A stretch of DNA of 64,000 nucleotides from Pseudomonas wadenswilerensis. Its GTDB lineage: Bacteria; Pseudomonadota; Gammaproteobacteria; Pseudomonadales; Pseudomonadaceae. This document shows positions 53,094-62,717 of this stretch, one piece after another. The stretch's first letter is position 1. Each line of letters begins with the position of its first letter. Under the pieces are notes generated by a model. That model had not been told where the DNA came from, did no database searches, and was given only the letters and a program-made list of their open reading frames with translations. Both the position numbers and the translations under genes were made by a program. Where the stretch lies: NCBI RefSeq assembly GCF_900497695.1, contig NZ_UIDD01000007.1:806001-870000 (forward strand). The letters run 5' to 3'.

Positions 53094-54263
53094 TCAGACC
53101 ATGCTCGGATCGGGCTCCAGGCCCATCAGTTCGCGGCCGAGGATCTGTGCGCAAACGTCGTAGTCGGTGTAGGCATGGGCGCCGGTCATGTGTGCATCGC
53201 GCCACAGCCGCTGCATCTCGTTGCTGTCGAACCAGGCGGTGCCGCCAGCGGCTTCGAACAACCGGTCGACCGCCTGGATGCACATCTTCACCGCATAGCC
53301 CTGGTTGGTGCGCCAGAACGCCAGGGTCTCGCGCGTCGGATATTGGTGACGCTCGCTGTGCTCGGCGTGTTCCTGCCAGGTTTTTTCCAGAAACGCGCGG
53401 GCGGCGGCAACCTGGTGGGTGGATTCGGCCAGGCGCATCAGTGCGGGGGTGGCGGCACCGACATTGACCCCGGTGTAGGCGCGCACACGGTTCTTGGTCT
53501 TTTCGCGGAAGGCTTCAAGCATGCGCTCGGCAATGCCGAGGCTGACGGTCGAAAAGCCACTGGCGAAATACGGCCGGTACGGCGAGTAGAACACCTTGCT
53601 GTCCGGGTACAGGCCAAAGCCTGCCGACTTGCCTTCCATCATGTCCTTGGCTTTCTGGATGCGGTGCTCGGGGACGAACACCTTGTCGATCACCAGGGTC
53701 TTGGTGCCGCTGCCTTTCATGCCGGCGGCGAACCAGTCGTCACGAATCTCGTAATCGCTGCGCGGCAGCACGGCGAAGCAGTAATCCTGGCTGCCTTCGG
53801 CGTTGACCCGACGGCAGCCGACAATGGCCCATTCGGCATGGTCGCTGCCGCTGCTCCAGCCCATCTCGCCGCTGAACAGCACACCGCCCTCGACCTCCTC
53901 GACCTTGCCGAACGGGGCGATACTGCTGCTGGCGGTGGCGTCGGGGTTGTCGCCCCAGATTTCGTCCTGGAGCTTGGCCGGGAACATCGCCAGCTGATGG
54001 CTGTGGGTACACAGCAGGCTCATGGCCCAGGCGGTACTGGCGCACGCGCCGGCGAGCAAGGCGATGCAGTCGGCAAATTGCGGCAGGGAAATTTCCAGGC
54101 CGCCATAGGGTTTAGGCAGGAAGGCGCGGTGCAGGCCGATGCTTTTGAGCAGGGCAATGTTTTCGGCCGGAACCTTGCGGTCTTGCTCGGCACGGGCGGC
54201 ATTGGTGGCGATGGTGGGCAGAATCGAACGGAGGTCTTCGAGCAGCGGATTTGGCTTTTTCAT
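53094..54263 (-). CDS. 4-hydroxyphenylacetate 3-monooxygenase, oxygenase component (C2 type)
   Basis: 389 residues, acyl-CoA-dehydrogenase-like group D monooxygenase fold. LHRAFLPKPYGGLEISLPQFAD, ACASTAWAMSLLCTHSHQLA, WSSGSDHAEWAIVGC, GMKGSGTKTLVIDKVFVPEHR, then helical C-terminus. Hydroxylates 4-hydroxyphenylacetate (and related phenols) to the catechol using FMNH2 from the next gene. Stops just before it, so the two form an operon. The homoprotocatechuate ring-cleavage genes are not in the window. Confidence 0.88.
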   Translation of the reverse strand: MKKPNPLLEDLRSILPTIATNAARAEQDRKVPAENIALLKSIGLHRAFLPKPYGGLEISLPQFADCIALLAGACASTAWAMSLLCTHSHQLAMFPAKLQDEIWGDNPDATASSSIAPFGKVEEVEGGVLFSGEMGWSSGSDHAEWAIVGCRRVNAEGSQDYCFAVLPRSDYEIRDDWFAAGMKGSGTKTLVIDKVFVPEHRIQKAKDMMEGKSAGFGLYPDSKVFYSPYRPYFASGFSTVSLGIAERMLEAFREKTKNRVRAYTGVNVGAATPALMRLAESTHQVAAARAFLEKTWQEHAEHSERHQYPTRETLAFWRTNQGYAVKMCIQAVDRLFEAAGGTAWFDSNEMQRLWRDAHMTGAHAYTDYDVCAQILGRELMGLEPDPSMV

Positions 54264-54419
54264 GAGGGGCCCTGCTTATTATTGGATGTCCGCCGAGGCC
54301 TGCGAAGTGGCAGGTGGCAGCGGATGCAGGGGCCAGTATGGGAGGCTTGGCTCAGGGGGAAAATGCAACTTCCACAGGCAAGATTGTACTTTTCATAGCG
54401 TTTTTTGTGGGTTCAAGGG

Positions 54420-54497
54420 CCTCATCGCTGGCAAGCCAGCTCCCACAGGGTCAGCATGCACCGGCCCCTGTGGGAGCTGGCTTGCCAGCGATTGGGC
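54420..54497. repeat. REP palindrome pair
   Basis: CATCGCTGGCAAGCCAGCTCCCAC and inverted copy between the decarboxylase and hydroxylase operons. Confidence 0.85.
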
Positions 54498-54505
54498 CCT
54501 GAAGG

Positions 54506-55918
54506 TTACCCTTGAACCACCTGCTGCAAATTCCGCCAAAGCTCAGCCACATGCTCACGCTCGGTCGGCAACGCCCCCACCGACACCCGTACCATCCAGC
54601 GGCCATTCAAGGTCGCCGGGGTGACATAGGCCACCCCTGACGCATTGAGCCGATCAGCCCAACGGCGGGTATGCGCATCCAGCGCCTCACCTTCCAGGCC
54701 ATCACCCCGATGGCGAATGCACAGGGTCTGCAACTGCACCGGCGCCAGCAATTCCCAGCCCTGGGCATTACGCACCTGCTCGGCCAGCCATTGGGCATTG
54801 TCCAGGTCGCGGCGCAAGCGCTGCTGCAGATTCTCGATGCCTTCGCTGCGCAGCATGAACCACAGTTTCAAGGCACGGAAGCGCCGCCCCAACGGAATGC
54901 CCCAGTCGCGCAGGTTCTTGACCTTGCTGTCGACCGCCGACTGCAAGTAGCTGGGGTTGGTGCTCATGACCCGGATCAGGTGCTGCGGATCACGGACGAA
55001 ATACAGCGAGCAATCAAAGGCCACGCCCAGCCACTTGTGCGCGTTGACCACGATGGAATCGGCCTGTTCGATGCCATCCCACATCCAGCGGCATTCCGGA
55101 AGGATCATCGCGGAACCGGCCATGGCCGAATCGACGTGCAGCCACAGGCCAAACTGGCGCGCGATCTCACCGATTGGCTGCAGTGGATCGAGGGCGGTGG
55201 TCGTCGTGGTACCGGTGGTTGCCACCACCGCGCAGGGCTGCAGGCCGTTGGCCAGGTCCTCTTCGATGGCCGCGGCCAGTGCCTGCGGGCGCATGGCGAA
55301 GTGTTCATCGGTTTCGATATAGCGGATGTTGTCCTTGCCAAAGCCTGCCAGCAGCGCGGCCTTGTCCACCGAGCTGTGGGCCTGGGCGCTGGTGTAGATC
55401 ATCAACGGCTTGCCCTGCCCTTGCAGGCCGCCCTTGGCCAGGGCGTAATCGCTACTGCGCTCGCGGGCGCTGATCAGCGCCACCAGGGTACTGGTGGAGG
55501 CGGTGTCCTGGATCACCCCGCTCCACTGATCCGACAGGCCGACCATCTGCCGCAGCCAGTCGACGGTGGTTTCTTCCAGTTCGCTCAACGCCGGGCTGGA
55601 TTGCCACGACAGGCCGAGTACGCCAAGGCCGGTGCTGAGGAAATCGCCGAGCACCGACGACAAGGTGCCGTTGGAGGGGAAGTAACCGAAAAAATCCGGA
55701 TGCTGCCAGTGGGACAGGCCGGGCATGACCAGTTGGTCGACGTCCTTGAGGATCTGCTCGAACGGCTCACCCTGAGCCGGCGCCGAGGTTGGCAATGCCG
55801 CCTTGAGGTAACCGGGCTCAACCTGGGCCATGACCGGCAATTCGCCGACACCCTGGCGGTAGTCGGCGATCAGGTCGATCAGTTGGTGGCCATGTTTGCG
55901 AAATTCTTCCGGGCTCAT
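54506..55918 (-). CDS. ddc: Aromatic-L-amino-acid (L-DOPA) decarboxylase
   Basis: 470 residues, identical in length to the P. putida L-DOPA decarboxylase recalled from memory. PLP family group II: MSPEEFRKHGHQLIDLIADY, HPDFFGYFPSNGTLSSVLGD, GVIQDTASTSTLVALI, VDSAMAGSA and the PLP lysine in VVNAHKWLGVAFDCS. Converts L-DOPA (and perhaps tyrosine or tryptophan) to the amine. Start ATG 55918 chosen over an earlier codon. Lies 84 bp downstream of its probable LysR regulator. Confidence 0.9.
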   Translation of the reverse strand: MSPEEFRKHGHQLIDLIADYRQGVGELPVMAQVEPGYLKAALPTSAPAQGEPFEQILKDVDQLVMPGLSHWQHPDFFGYFPSNGTLSSVLGDFLSTGLGVLGLSWQSSPALSELEETTVDWLRQMVGLSDQWSGVIQDTASTSTLVALISARERSSDYALAKGGLQGQGKPLMIYTSAQAHSSVDKAALLAGFGKDNIRYIETDEHFAMRPQALAAAIEEDLANGLQPCAVVATTGTTTTTALDPLQPIGEIARQFGLWLHVDSAMAGSAMILPECRWMWDGIEQADSIVVNAHKWLGVAFDCSLYFVRDPQHLIRVMSTNPSYLQSAVDSKVKNLRDWGIPLGRRFRALKLWFMLRSEGIENLQQRLRRDLDNAQWLAEQVRNAQGWELLAPVQLQTLCIRHRGDGLEGEALDAHTRRWADRLNASGVAYVTPATLNGRWMVRVSVGALPTEREHVAELWRNLQQVVQG

Positions 55919-56002
55919 GCAGCGGCTCCTGTTGTTGTCGGTAAGTGGGCCTGAGTCTAGGCCCTGGCCAACCGACAAAAAACGCCGCCCGGCGCATAGC
56001 TG

Positions 56003-56962
56003 CTATGGCGAATGCGCATGGCCGCCGTGCACGCCGAACTGTGACCGCTGCCACTGCTCGAACACCAGGTTGCGCAACCAGCGGTGCTCGGCCGAGGCGT
56101 GCAGGCGTTGATGCCAGACCACCCAGTAGCGCTGGGTGTGCTCGACAAAAGCCAGCGGCCGCCAGGTCAACGGGTGCAAGCGGCTGAGCTGGCGGGCGAT
56201 GTGCTCGGGCACGGTGACCAGCGCCTGGCTGCTGCCGACCACCTGCACCGCCGCCGAGTAGAACGGCACCTGCAGACTGATGCGCCGGCTCAGGCCCTGC
56301 TCGCGCAGGTGGCGGTCGATAAAGCTGTCCTTGTCGCCACCGCCGGAAATGCGCACATGGTTCCAGGCCCGGTAATCGTCCTGGGTCAGTTCGGTTTTGC
56401 TCGCCAATGGGTGCTCGCGGTGCATCAGGCACACGGCGCGGTCTTCACCGAGCATACGCCCGTGGAGGTTGGCCGGGGCGTCGTCGAACAGCGTAGTGGC
56501 CAGGTCGACTTCGCCACTGGCGAGCAGTTCATACTGCCCCGGCTGCCAGGTGCGGTACTCGATAGACACCCCCGGCGCTTCGAGCTCCAGGGTGCTGACC
56601 AACAATGGCAGCATGTGCTCGGCGATATAGTCCGAGGCCGCCAGGCAAAAGCGCCGCTCGCAGCGTTGGGGGTCGAAGGCCTGCGGTTGGCGCAAGGCCT
56701 CAAGCTCGGCCAGCACCTGGCCCAGCGGCACGAGCAGGCTTTCGCCGCGTTCGCTCAACACATAGCCGCGGCCCTGACGCACCAGCAGCGGGTCGTCGAA
56801 CGCCTCGCGCATATGTGCCAGCTGACGGCTGAGCACCGACTGGCTGCTGCCCAGGCGCTCGGCGGCATGGCTGAGGTTTTTCAGTTGCAGCATGCTTTGC
56901 AGCGCACGCAGGTGGGCGATGCTCAGGGAAGCGAAAATCGGGTTCAAGGGGCGCTCCTGCAC
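56003..56962 (-). CDS. LysR family transcriptional regulator
   Basis: 319 residues. N-terminal winged HTH: LRALQSMLQLKNLSHAAERLGSSQSVLSRQLAHMREAFDDPLLVR; C-terminal substrate-binding fold from about 95. Same strand as and just upstream of ddc, and divergent from the aldehyde dehydrogenase (144 bp gap), so it probably controls both. Inducer likely an aromatic amino acid or amine (inference). Confidence 0.9.
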   Translation of the reverse strand: MQERPLNPIFASLSIAHLRALQSMLQLKNLSHAAERLGSSQSVLSRQLAHMREAFDDPLLVRQGRGYVLSERGESLLVPLGQVLAELEALRQPQAFDPQRCERRFCLAASDYIAEHMLPLLVSTLELEAPGVSIEYRTWQPGQYELLASGEVDLATTLFDDAPANLHGRMLGEDRAVCLMHREHPLASKTELTQDDYRAWNHVRISGGGDKDSFIDRHLREQGLSRRISLQVPFYSAAVQVVGSSQALVTVPEHIARQLSRLHPLTWRPLAFVEHTQRYWVVWHQRLHASAEHRWLRNLVFEQWQRSQFGVHGGHAHSP

Positions 56963-57106
56963 AGGCGGATGCCGCAGCCTACGGGCAAAACCTGCAGATT
57001 ACAAAGCACCTGGCAGGCCGGTGCATGGCCGGCGGCAGGCTCAGTCAAGCCGGCGCGGGTAGGCTGCGCTAGGGTCGAGGCTTTGCTTTTCCTTGAGGTT
57101 CGTCCC

Positions 57107-58594
57107 ATGAGCAACATCAGCCTTTTGCCCCAGGTGCGCGGGTTTCTTCAACGTGAGCACAGCAGCTTTATCGACGGTCGCCAGCAGCCTGCAGACAATC
57201 CCCACTACCTTGAGGTGATCGACCCGGCCAGCGACCAGGTCATCAGCCGTGTGGCCGAAGCCTGCGTGCACACTGTCGACGATGCCGTCGCATCTTCCCG
57301 TCGCGGCTTTGCCCAGTGGTCACAGGCCGCCCCTGCCGTGCGTGCCAGCGTGCTGCTGAAACTCGCCGATCTCATCGAACAACACCGGGAAGAGCTGGCG
57401 CAGCTGGAGACTTGCCAGTCGGGCAAGCTGATCAATATCTCGCGCAATTTCGAGGTCGATCAGGCCGCGCACTTCCTGCGTTACTACGCCGGCTGGGCGA
57501 CCAAGCTCAGCGGCCAGACCCTCACCCCGTCGCTGCCCTCGTTCAACGGCGAGCGCTACACCGCCTTCACCCTGCGCGAGCCGGTCGGCGTGGTAGTCGG
57601 CATCGTGCCCTGGAACTTCTCGACCATGATCGCCCTGTGGAAGCTCGGCTCGGCACTGGTCACCGGTTGCAGCATCATCATCAAGCCCAGCGAATTCACC
57701 CCGCTGACCATCCTGCGCATTGCCGAACTGGCCATTGACGCCGGCCTGCCCGCAGGGGCGTTGAATGTGGTGACCGGTGGCGGCATGGCCGGCAAGGCGC
57801 TGATCGAACACCCAGGCACCGACAAGGTCTCGTTCACAGGCTCCGTGCCCACCGGCCTTGCCGTCGGCCAGAGCGCCATGGCCGCCAACCTGACCCGCAC
57901 CACCCTGGAACTGGGCGGCAAGAACGCGGCCGGGTTCCTGCGCGATGTAGCCTTGAGCAAAGCAGTAGACGGCATCATCGAAGCGGGCTTTTTGCATTCC
58001 GGGCAGATCTGCGCGGCAGCCGAGCGCTTCTATGTGCATCGCTCGCAGATCGAGGCGGTGACCGGGGCCTTGAGCGAGCGCCTGGCAAAGTTGAAGATCG
58101 GCTCGCCGCTGGATGAAACCAGCGAATTCGGCCCGGTGAGCAACAAGCAGCACCAGGCCAGACTCGGCGCGTTGTTTGCCAAGGCACGCAGCGAGAACAG
58201 CCAGATCATTCATGGCGGCCGCTTGCTCGAAGGCCCGGGGTGCTACGTGGAGCCGACGGTGATCCTGGCCAATTCAGTGAACGACAGCCTGCTCAATGAA
58301 GAGACCTTCGGCCCGGTGGCGACTTTCCTGCCCTACGACGATGAAGAGCAACTGATCGCGCTGATGAACGACAGCCCCTATGGCCTGAGCGCCAGCCTGT
58401 GGACCAACGACCTGAGCAAGGCCTTGCGCCTGGTACCGCAGGTGCAGGCCGGCACGGTGTGGGTGAACATGCATACCCTGCTGGACCCGGCGGTGCCGTT
58501 TGGCGGAGTGAAGGCGTCGGGGATTGGACGGGAGTTTGGTGGCGCGTTTATCGAGGACTATACCGAGCTCAAGTCGGTGATGATTCGTTACTGA
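57107..58594 (+). CDS. Phenylacetaldehyde/aromatic aldehyde dehydrogenase
   Basis: 495 residues, NAD(P)+ ALDH superfamily. VVGIVPWNFSTMIALWKLGSAL, KPSEFTPLTILRIAEL, GSVPTGLAVGQ, catalytic Glu in LELGGKNAAGFL and Cys in HSGQICAAAERFY; C-terminal PFGGVKASGIGREFGG. The AGGWATKLSGQ-type region resembles FeaB/phenylacetaldehyde dehydrogenase. Oxidises aldehydes from aromatic amines to acids, i.e. the step after deamination of decarboxylase products. ATG 57107 lies after TTGAGG. An unusual Leu replaces the common Asn in the ELGGKN follow-up, which is not critical. Confidence 0.88.
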   Translation: MSNISLLPQVRGFLQREHSSFIDGRQQPADNPHYLEVIDPASDQVISRVAEACVHTVDDAVASSRRGFAQWSQAAPAVRASVLLKLADLIEQHREELAQLETCQSGKLINISRNFEVDQAAHFLRYYAGWATKLSGQTLTPSLPSFNGERYTAFTLREPVGVVVGIVPWNFSTMIALWKLGSALVTGCSIIIKPSEFTPLTILRIAELAIDAGLPAGALNVVTGGGMAGKALIEHPGTDKVSFTGSVPTGLAVGQSAMAANLTRTTLELGGKNAAGFLRDVALSKAVDGIIEAGFLHSGQICAAAERFYVHRSQIEAVTGALSERLAKLKIGSPLDETSEFGPVSNKQHQARLGALFAKARSENSQIIHGGRLLEGPGCYVEPTVILANSVNDSLLNEETFGPVATFLPYDDEEQLIALMNDSPYGLSASLWTNDLSKALRLVPQVQAGTVWVNMHTLLDPAVPFGGVKASGIGREFGGAFIEDYTELKSVMIRY

Positions 58595-58601
58595 CTGACA
58601 G

Positions 58602-58659
58602 CATCGCGGGGCAAGCCCGCTCCCACAGGTCGTGTGGGAGCGGGCTTGCCCCGCGATTA
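58602..58659. repeat. REP palindrome pair
   Basis: ATCGCGGGGCAAGCCCGCTCCCAC and inverted copy. The permease stop codon (58657) falls at its edge. Confidence 0.85.
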
Positions 58660-60048
58660 CGCACGAACCACCACACCCCTGCCCTGCACCCGCCAGTACG
58701 CCAGCGCCAACCCGACAAACCACAACGGCATCACACACAACGCCAAGCGGGTGTCCGGCTTCAGTGCCAGCAACGACAGCACAAACAGCAGGAACCCCAA
58801 CGCCACCCAGGCCATCACCACCCCGCCGGGCATCTTGTAGATCGAGCGCGCATGCAGATCCGGCCGTGCGCGGCGATAGCACAGGTAGGCGACCAGAATC
58901 GTCGACCAGGTAAAAATCACCAGGATCGCCGAGATGGTCGAGACGATAGTGAACACCGTCATCACCTCCGGGAAGATGAACAGCAGCATCACCCCGAACA
59001 ACATCAACAGCGTCGAAAAGCCCAGGCTCGCCAGCGGCACGCTATCACCGGAAAGACGCTTGAACACCCCCGGCGCATTGCCCTGACCGGCCAGGCCGAA
59101 CAACATCCGGCTGGTGGAGAACACCCCGCTGTTGGCCGACGAGGCCGCCGAGGTCAGCACCACGAAGTTGACGATCCCTGCCGCCGCGGGAAACCCCGCA
59201 ACCAGAAACAGCTCCACAAACGGGCTCTTGTTCGGCGACACATGGGCATATGACGTCACCGCAATAATGCACGCCAGCGACACCACATAAAACAGGATGA
59301 TACGGATCGGGATGGCATTGATCGCCTTGGGCAGTACCTGCTCCGGCGACCTGGTTTCTGCTGCCGTGGTACCGATCAGCTCGGTACCGGCAAAGGAGAA
59401 AATCGCGATCTGGAAACCCGCGAAAAAGCCGCTGATGCCATGCGGGAACGCTGCCTCGGCCTGGAACAGATGCCCCAGCGACGCCGTCACCCCGGTGGGC
59501 GAAACAAACGAGGTCGCCACCAGCACCACACTCACGCCAATCAGCGTCAGCACGGCGATGATCTTGATGATCGCGAACCAGAATTCCACCTCGCCGAACA
59601 GCTTCACTGTCAGTACGTTGAGGGCGAACAAGGTCAGCATCATGCCGACTGCCGGTATCCAGGCCGGCAGGTCCGGGTACCAGTGCTGGAAGAAACCGCC
59701 GACCACCACCGCATCGCCCACCACCGCCACGCACCAGCTCAGCCAGTACGACCAGCCGAGAAAGAACGCCGCCCGCGGGCCGATGTAAGCGCCGGCAAAA
59801 TCGGCGAACGACTTGAACTTCAGGTCCGACAGCAGCAACTCGCCCATCGCCCGCATGACGAAATACAGAAAGAATCCGATGATCATGTAAATCAGCAGAA
59901 TCGAGGTGCCGGACAAGGCGATGACCTTGCCCGAGCCCATGAACAGCCCGGTGCCGATGGCGCCACCGAGGGAAATCAACTGAATGTGGCGGTTGCTCAG
60001 GGTGCGCTGCAGCCCCCTGTGCCGGGGGCCGTGGGTCACTGGTTTCAT
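58657..60048 (-). CDS. APC family amino-acid permease
   Basis: 463 residues, twelve membrane segments. Starts with the family motif LSNRHIQLISLGGAIGTGLFMGSGKVI; IYMIIGFFLYFVMRAMGEL and IFSFAGTELIGTTAAETRSPEQVLP follow. Proton-coupled uptake of an amino acid or amine; the AroP/GabP/CycA group. Downstream of the acetylpolyamine deacetylase (63 bp), so probably part of one operon. Confidence 0.9.
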   Translation of the reverse strand: MKPVTHGPRHRGLQRTLSNRHIQLISLGGAIGTGLFMGSGKVIALSGTSILLIYMIIGFFLYFVMRAMGELLLSDLKFKSFADFAGAYIGPRAAFFLGWSYWLSWCVAVVGDAVVVGGFFQHWYPDLPAWIPAVGMMLTLFALNVLTVKLFGEVEFWFAIIKIIAVLTLIGVSVVLVATSFVSPTGVTASLGHLFQAEAAFPHGISGFFAGFQIAIFSFAGTELIGTTAAETRSPEQVLPKAINAIPIRIILFYVVSLACIIAVTSYAHVSPNKSPFVELFLVAGFPAAAGIVNFVVLTSAASSANSGVFSTSRMLFGLAGQGNAPGVFKRLSGDSVPLASLGFSTLLMLFGVMLLFIFPEVMTVFTIVSTISAILVIFTWSTILVAYLCYRRARPDLHARSIYKMPGGVVMAWVALGFLLFVLSLLALKPDTRLALCVMPLWFVGLALAYWRVQGRGVVVRA

Positions 60049-60111
60049 AGCTCAATCTCTTGGTTTTTGTTGTCGAGTCGAGGCAGTAAGGAAGCAATCT
60101 TTTTTTGTTGT

Positions 60112-61146
60112 TCAGGCGCAAGCGCCTTCGAAGCCCTGCAGCACGTTCACCGCATTGATGCCGATTTCATCAACCATGTAACCGCCCTCCATCACGAACA
60201 GCGTCGGCACCCCGACTTTGGCGATGGCTGCACCCATGGCGAAGTAGTCCTCGCTTTCCAGCAAAAAATGGCTGATGGGGTCGTCCTTGAAGGTGTCGAC
60301 GCCGAGGGAAATCACCAGCAGCTCGGGGGCATAGGCGCGCAGGCGCTGGCAGGCATCTTCCAGCGCCTGCTGATAGGCGGACCAGCGGGTGCCTTTGGCC
60401 AACGGATAGTTGAGGTTGAAGCCTTCGCCTGCGCCGCTACCTCGTTCACTGGTCGCGCCGGAAAAATACGGGTACGACACCGCCGGATCGCCATGGATCG
60501 AGGCGAACAGCACATCGCTGCGTGCATAGAAAATGTTCTGCGTGCCGTTGCCGTGGTGAAAGTCCACATCCAGCACCGCCACCCGTTTGGCGCCGAGGGT
60601 CAGGCTATGCTGGGCGGCGATGGCGGCGTTGTTCAGATAGCAGTAGCCGCCCATGTATTCCCGTGCGGCGTGGTGCCCCGGTGGCCGGCACAGGGCAAAG
60701 GCGCTGTGCTGGCCTTCGTTGATCAGGGCCAGGCCGGTCAGGGCCAGGTCGGCGCTGGTTTTCACCGCCTGCCAGGTAGTGGCGGTAATCGGTGCGCCGG
60801 CATCCATGGCGAAAAAACCCAGCTTGCCGTCGATGAACGCCGGTACCCGGTCGTTGGCCAGATCACGCACCGGCCACACCAGCGGCAAGGCGTCGTGGCT
60901 GCGACCGATGGCGGTCCATTCGCTCCAGGCATTTTCGAGAAAGGCGACATAACGCTCGCTATGCGCTGCGACGTAACAGGCGCGGTCGAACGCGCGCGGC
61001 GAGACGACATCGCCCAGGCCAGTGAGCCTGACCCGTTCGCACACGGTATCGGCGCGGCTGGGTTGTTCGAACGAAGGTTTGAGCACCCCGTCCTTGAGTT
61101 CGGTGCCGTGGTGCAGGCGGTGGTCGGGGCTGAAGATGGTCAGCAT
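60112..61146 (-). CDS. Acetylpolyamine amidohydrolase (histone deacetylase family)
   Basis: 344 residues. Class II HDAC fold with CRPPGHHAAREYMGGYCYLNN, VLDVDFHHGNGTQNIFYA (zinc Asp/His) and MEGGYMVDE. Removes acetyl from acetylated putrescine/cadaverine or related amines, letting them enter catabolism (P. aeruginosa AphA/AphB family knowledge). First gene of the operon with the permease; the divergent Lrp-type regulator at 61266 is the likely controller. Confidence 0.9.
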   Translation of the reverse strand: MLTIFSPDHRLHHGTELKDGVLKPSFEQPSRADTVCERVRLTGLGDVVSPRAFDRACYVAAHSERYVAFLENAWSEWTAIGRSHDALPLVWPVRDLANDRVPAFIDGKLGFFAMDAGAPITATTWQAVKTSADLALTGLALINEGQHSAFALCRPPGHHAAREYMGGYCYLNNAAIAAQHSLTLGAKRVAVLDVDFHHGNGTQNIFYARSDVLFASIHGDPAVSYPYFSGATSERGSGAGEGFNLNYPLAKGTRWSAYQQALEDACQRLRAYAPELLVISLGVDTFKDDPISHFLLESEDYFAMGAAIAKVGVPTLFVMEGGYMVDEIGINAVNVLQGFEGACA

Positions 61147-61265
61147 GGCGCAGGTGCCTTGATCAGTGGGTGTGCAAATAGCCTATTCCGACGGCACTGA
61201 TCTTTTTTTGCTTTATCTTCTCGTCGTGTTAGCGTTTTGAGGCGAATTATCCCCTTGAGGCAACC

Positions 61266-61787
61266 ATGGCGAAAAAATCATCCAGAAGCGTCACCCTAGA
61301 CGACACCGACCGCGCCATCCTCGCCTTGCTCCAGGCGGACGCGAGCATGTCCAACGCCGAACTCAGCGAGCGCTTGTCATTGAGCCTCACCCCCTGCTGG
61401 CGCAGGCGCAGGCGTCTGGAAGAAGAAGGCGTGATCAAGGACTACCAGGCCAACCTCGACCGGCGTTTGCTGGGCCTGGAAATCATGGCCTTCGTCCAGG
61501 TCCGTTTCGCCACCCACAGCGACCAGGCGCCGGATGATTTCGAAGCGGTGGTACTGCAACTGCCGGAGGTGATCGCCTGCCACAAGATCACCGGCGATGC
61601 CGACTACCTGCTGCAAGTACTGGCCACCGACCTGGACGCCTACAGCGACTTCATCGAGCAGGTGCTGCGCCGACAACTGGGCATTGCCTCGATCCAGTCG
61701 AGCCTGGCCCTGCGCGAGGTCAAGTCCACCCACCGCGTGGCCATTCCTGGAGGCAGGAGCGGGCTTGTCCCGCGATCTAGTGCCTAG
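61266..61787 (+). CDS. Lrp/AsnC family transcriptional regulator
   Basis: 173 residues. HTH LDDTDRAILALLQADASMSNAELSERLSLSLTPCWRRRRRLEEEGVI, then RAM domain MAFVQVRFATHSDQ, VIACHKITGDADYLLQVLATDLDAYSDFI. Divergent from the deacetylase-permease operon across a 119 bp gap. The last residues (GRSGLVPRSSA) are coded by a REP element, so the C-terminus is extended into the repeat. Confidence 0.9.
   Translation: MAKKSSRSVTLDDTDRAILALLQADASMSNAELSERLSLSLTPCWRRRRRLEEEGVIKDYQANLDRRLLGLEIMAFVQVRFATHSDQAPDDFEAVVLQLPEVIACHKITGDADYLLQVLATDLDAYSDFIEQVLRRQLGIASIQSSLALREVKSTHRVAIPGGRSGLVPRSSA
61753..61777. repeat. Single REP element inside the lrp-like gene end
   Basis: GGCAGGAGCGGGCTTGTCCCGCGAT; the reading frame runs through it to TAG at 61785-61787. 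Confidence 0.75.
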
Positions 61788-61853
61788 TACTTGTCTCGCC
61801 CCAAACCGGTGCAATACCACTAGAATAAGCCACCCCAGAACCAGGCTGCCCCC

Positions 61854-62717
61854 ATGGATATCGAGCTGGCCCGCACCTTCCTTGAAATCGTTCGCACCGG
61901 CAGCCTGGTGTCCGCCGCCGAGCGCCTGCACGTGACCCAGACGGCCATCACCGCCCGGGTACAAAAGCTCGAACAGCAACTCGCCTGCCAGCTGTTCATC
62001 CGCAGCCGCAGCGGCGCCAGCCTCACCGCTGACGGCGAGGCCTTCGTGGTTTACGCCAACCAGCTGGTGCAAACCTGGGAAGCCGCGCGCCGCGACCTGC
62101 CCTTGCCCGAAGGCTGCCACCAGGTGCTGCACATCGGCGGCGAAGTCAGCCTCGGCAACCCCATGGTGCTTGGCTGGGTCAGCGCCCTGCACCGGGAAAT
62201 GCCCGGCCACGCCATTCGTAGCGAAGTCAGCGACGGCGAATCCTTGCTGCACAAAGTGGAAATGGGCGTGCTCGATGCCGTGCTGGTCTACCAGCCCACC
62301 TACGGCCCGGGCCTGCAGGTGGAGCAGTTGATGGAAGAAAAGCTCATCCGGATCCGCCGCAAGGACAAACCCGAGCCCTACGTGTACATCGACTGGGGCC
62401 AGGCCTTCCGCCGCCGCCACGACGCCGCCCTGCCCGAATGCGCGCGCCCGGCACTGAGCTTCAACCTCGGACCGCTGGCGCTGCAGTACATCCTCGAACA
62501 CGGCGGCAGCGGCTACTTCCGGACCCGCGTAGTGCAGGCATACCTGGACAGCGGCGTATTCGAACGCGTGCCGCAAGCACCGGAGTTCACCTACCCCACC
62601 TACCTGGTGTATGCCCGCGAGCGCGACAGCGAGGCATTGCAGCAGGCGTTCAGGGTGCTGCGCGAAGTGGTGGCCGGTGAGAGTGACTGGTCACAGCGCT
62701 GGGATCCGGTGATCTGA
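61854..62717 (+). CDS. LysR family transcriptional regulator
   Basis: 287 residues. HTH MDIELARTFLEIVRTGSLVSAAERLHVTQTAITARVQKLEQQL; the effector domain is short on the canonical pattern, from about residue 85. Targets unknown; its 3' end overlaps the convergent HPP gene by 27 bp. Confidence 0.88.
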   Translation: MDIELARTFLEIVRTGSLVSAAERLHVTQTAITARVQKLEQQLACQLFIRSRSGASLTADGEAFVVYANQLVQTWEAARRDLPLPEGCHQVLHIGGEVSLGNPMVLGWVSALHREMPGHAIRSEVSDGESLLHKVEMGVLDAVLVYQPTYGPGLQVEQLMEEKLIRIRRKDKPEPYVYIDWGQAFRRRHDAALPECARPALSFNLGPLALQYILEHGGSGYFRTRVVQAYLDSGVFERVPQAPEFTYPTYLVYARERDSEALQQAFRVLREVVAGESDWSQRWDPVI

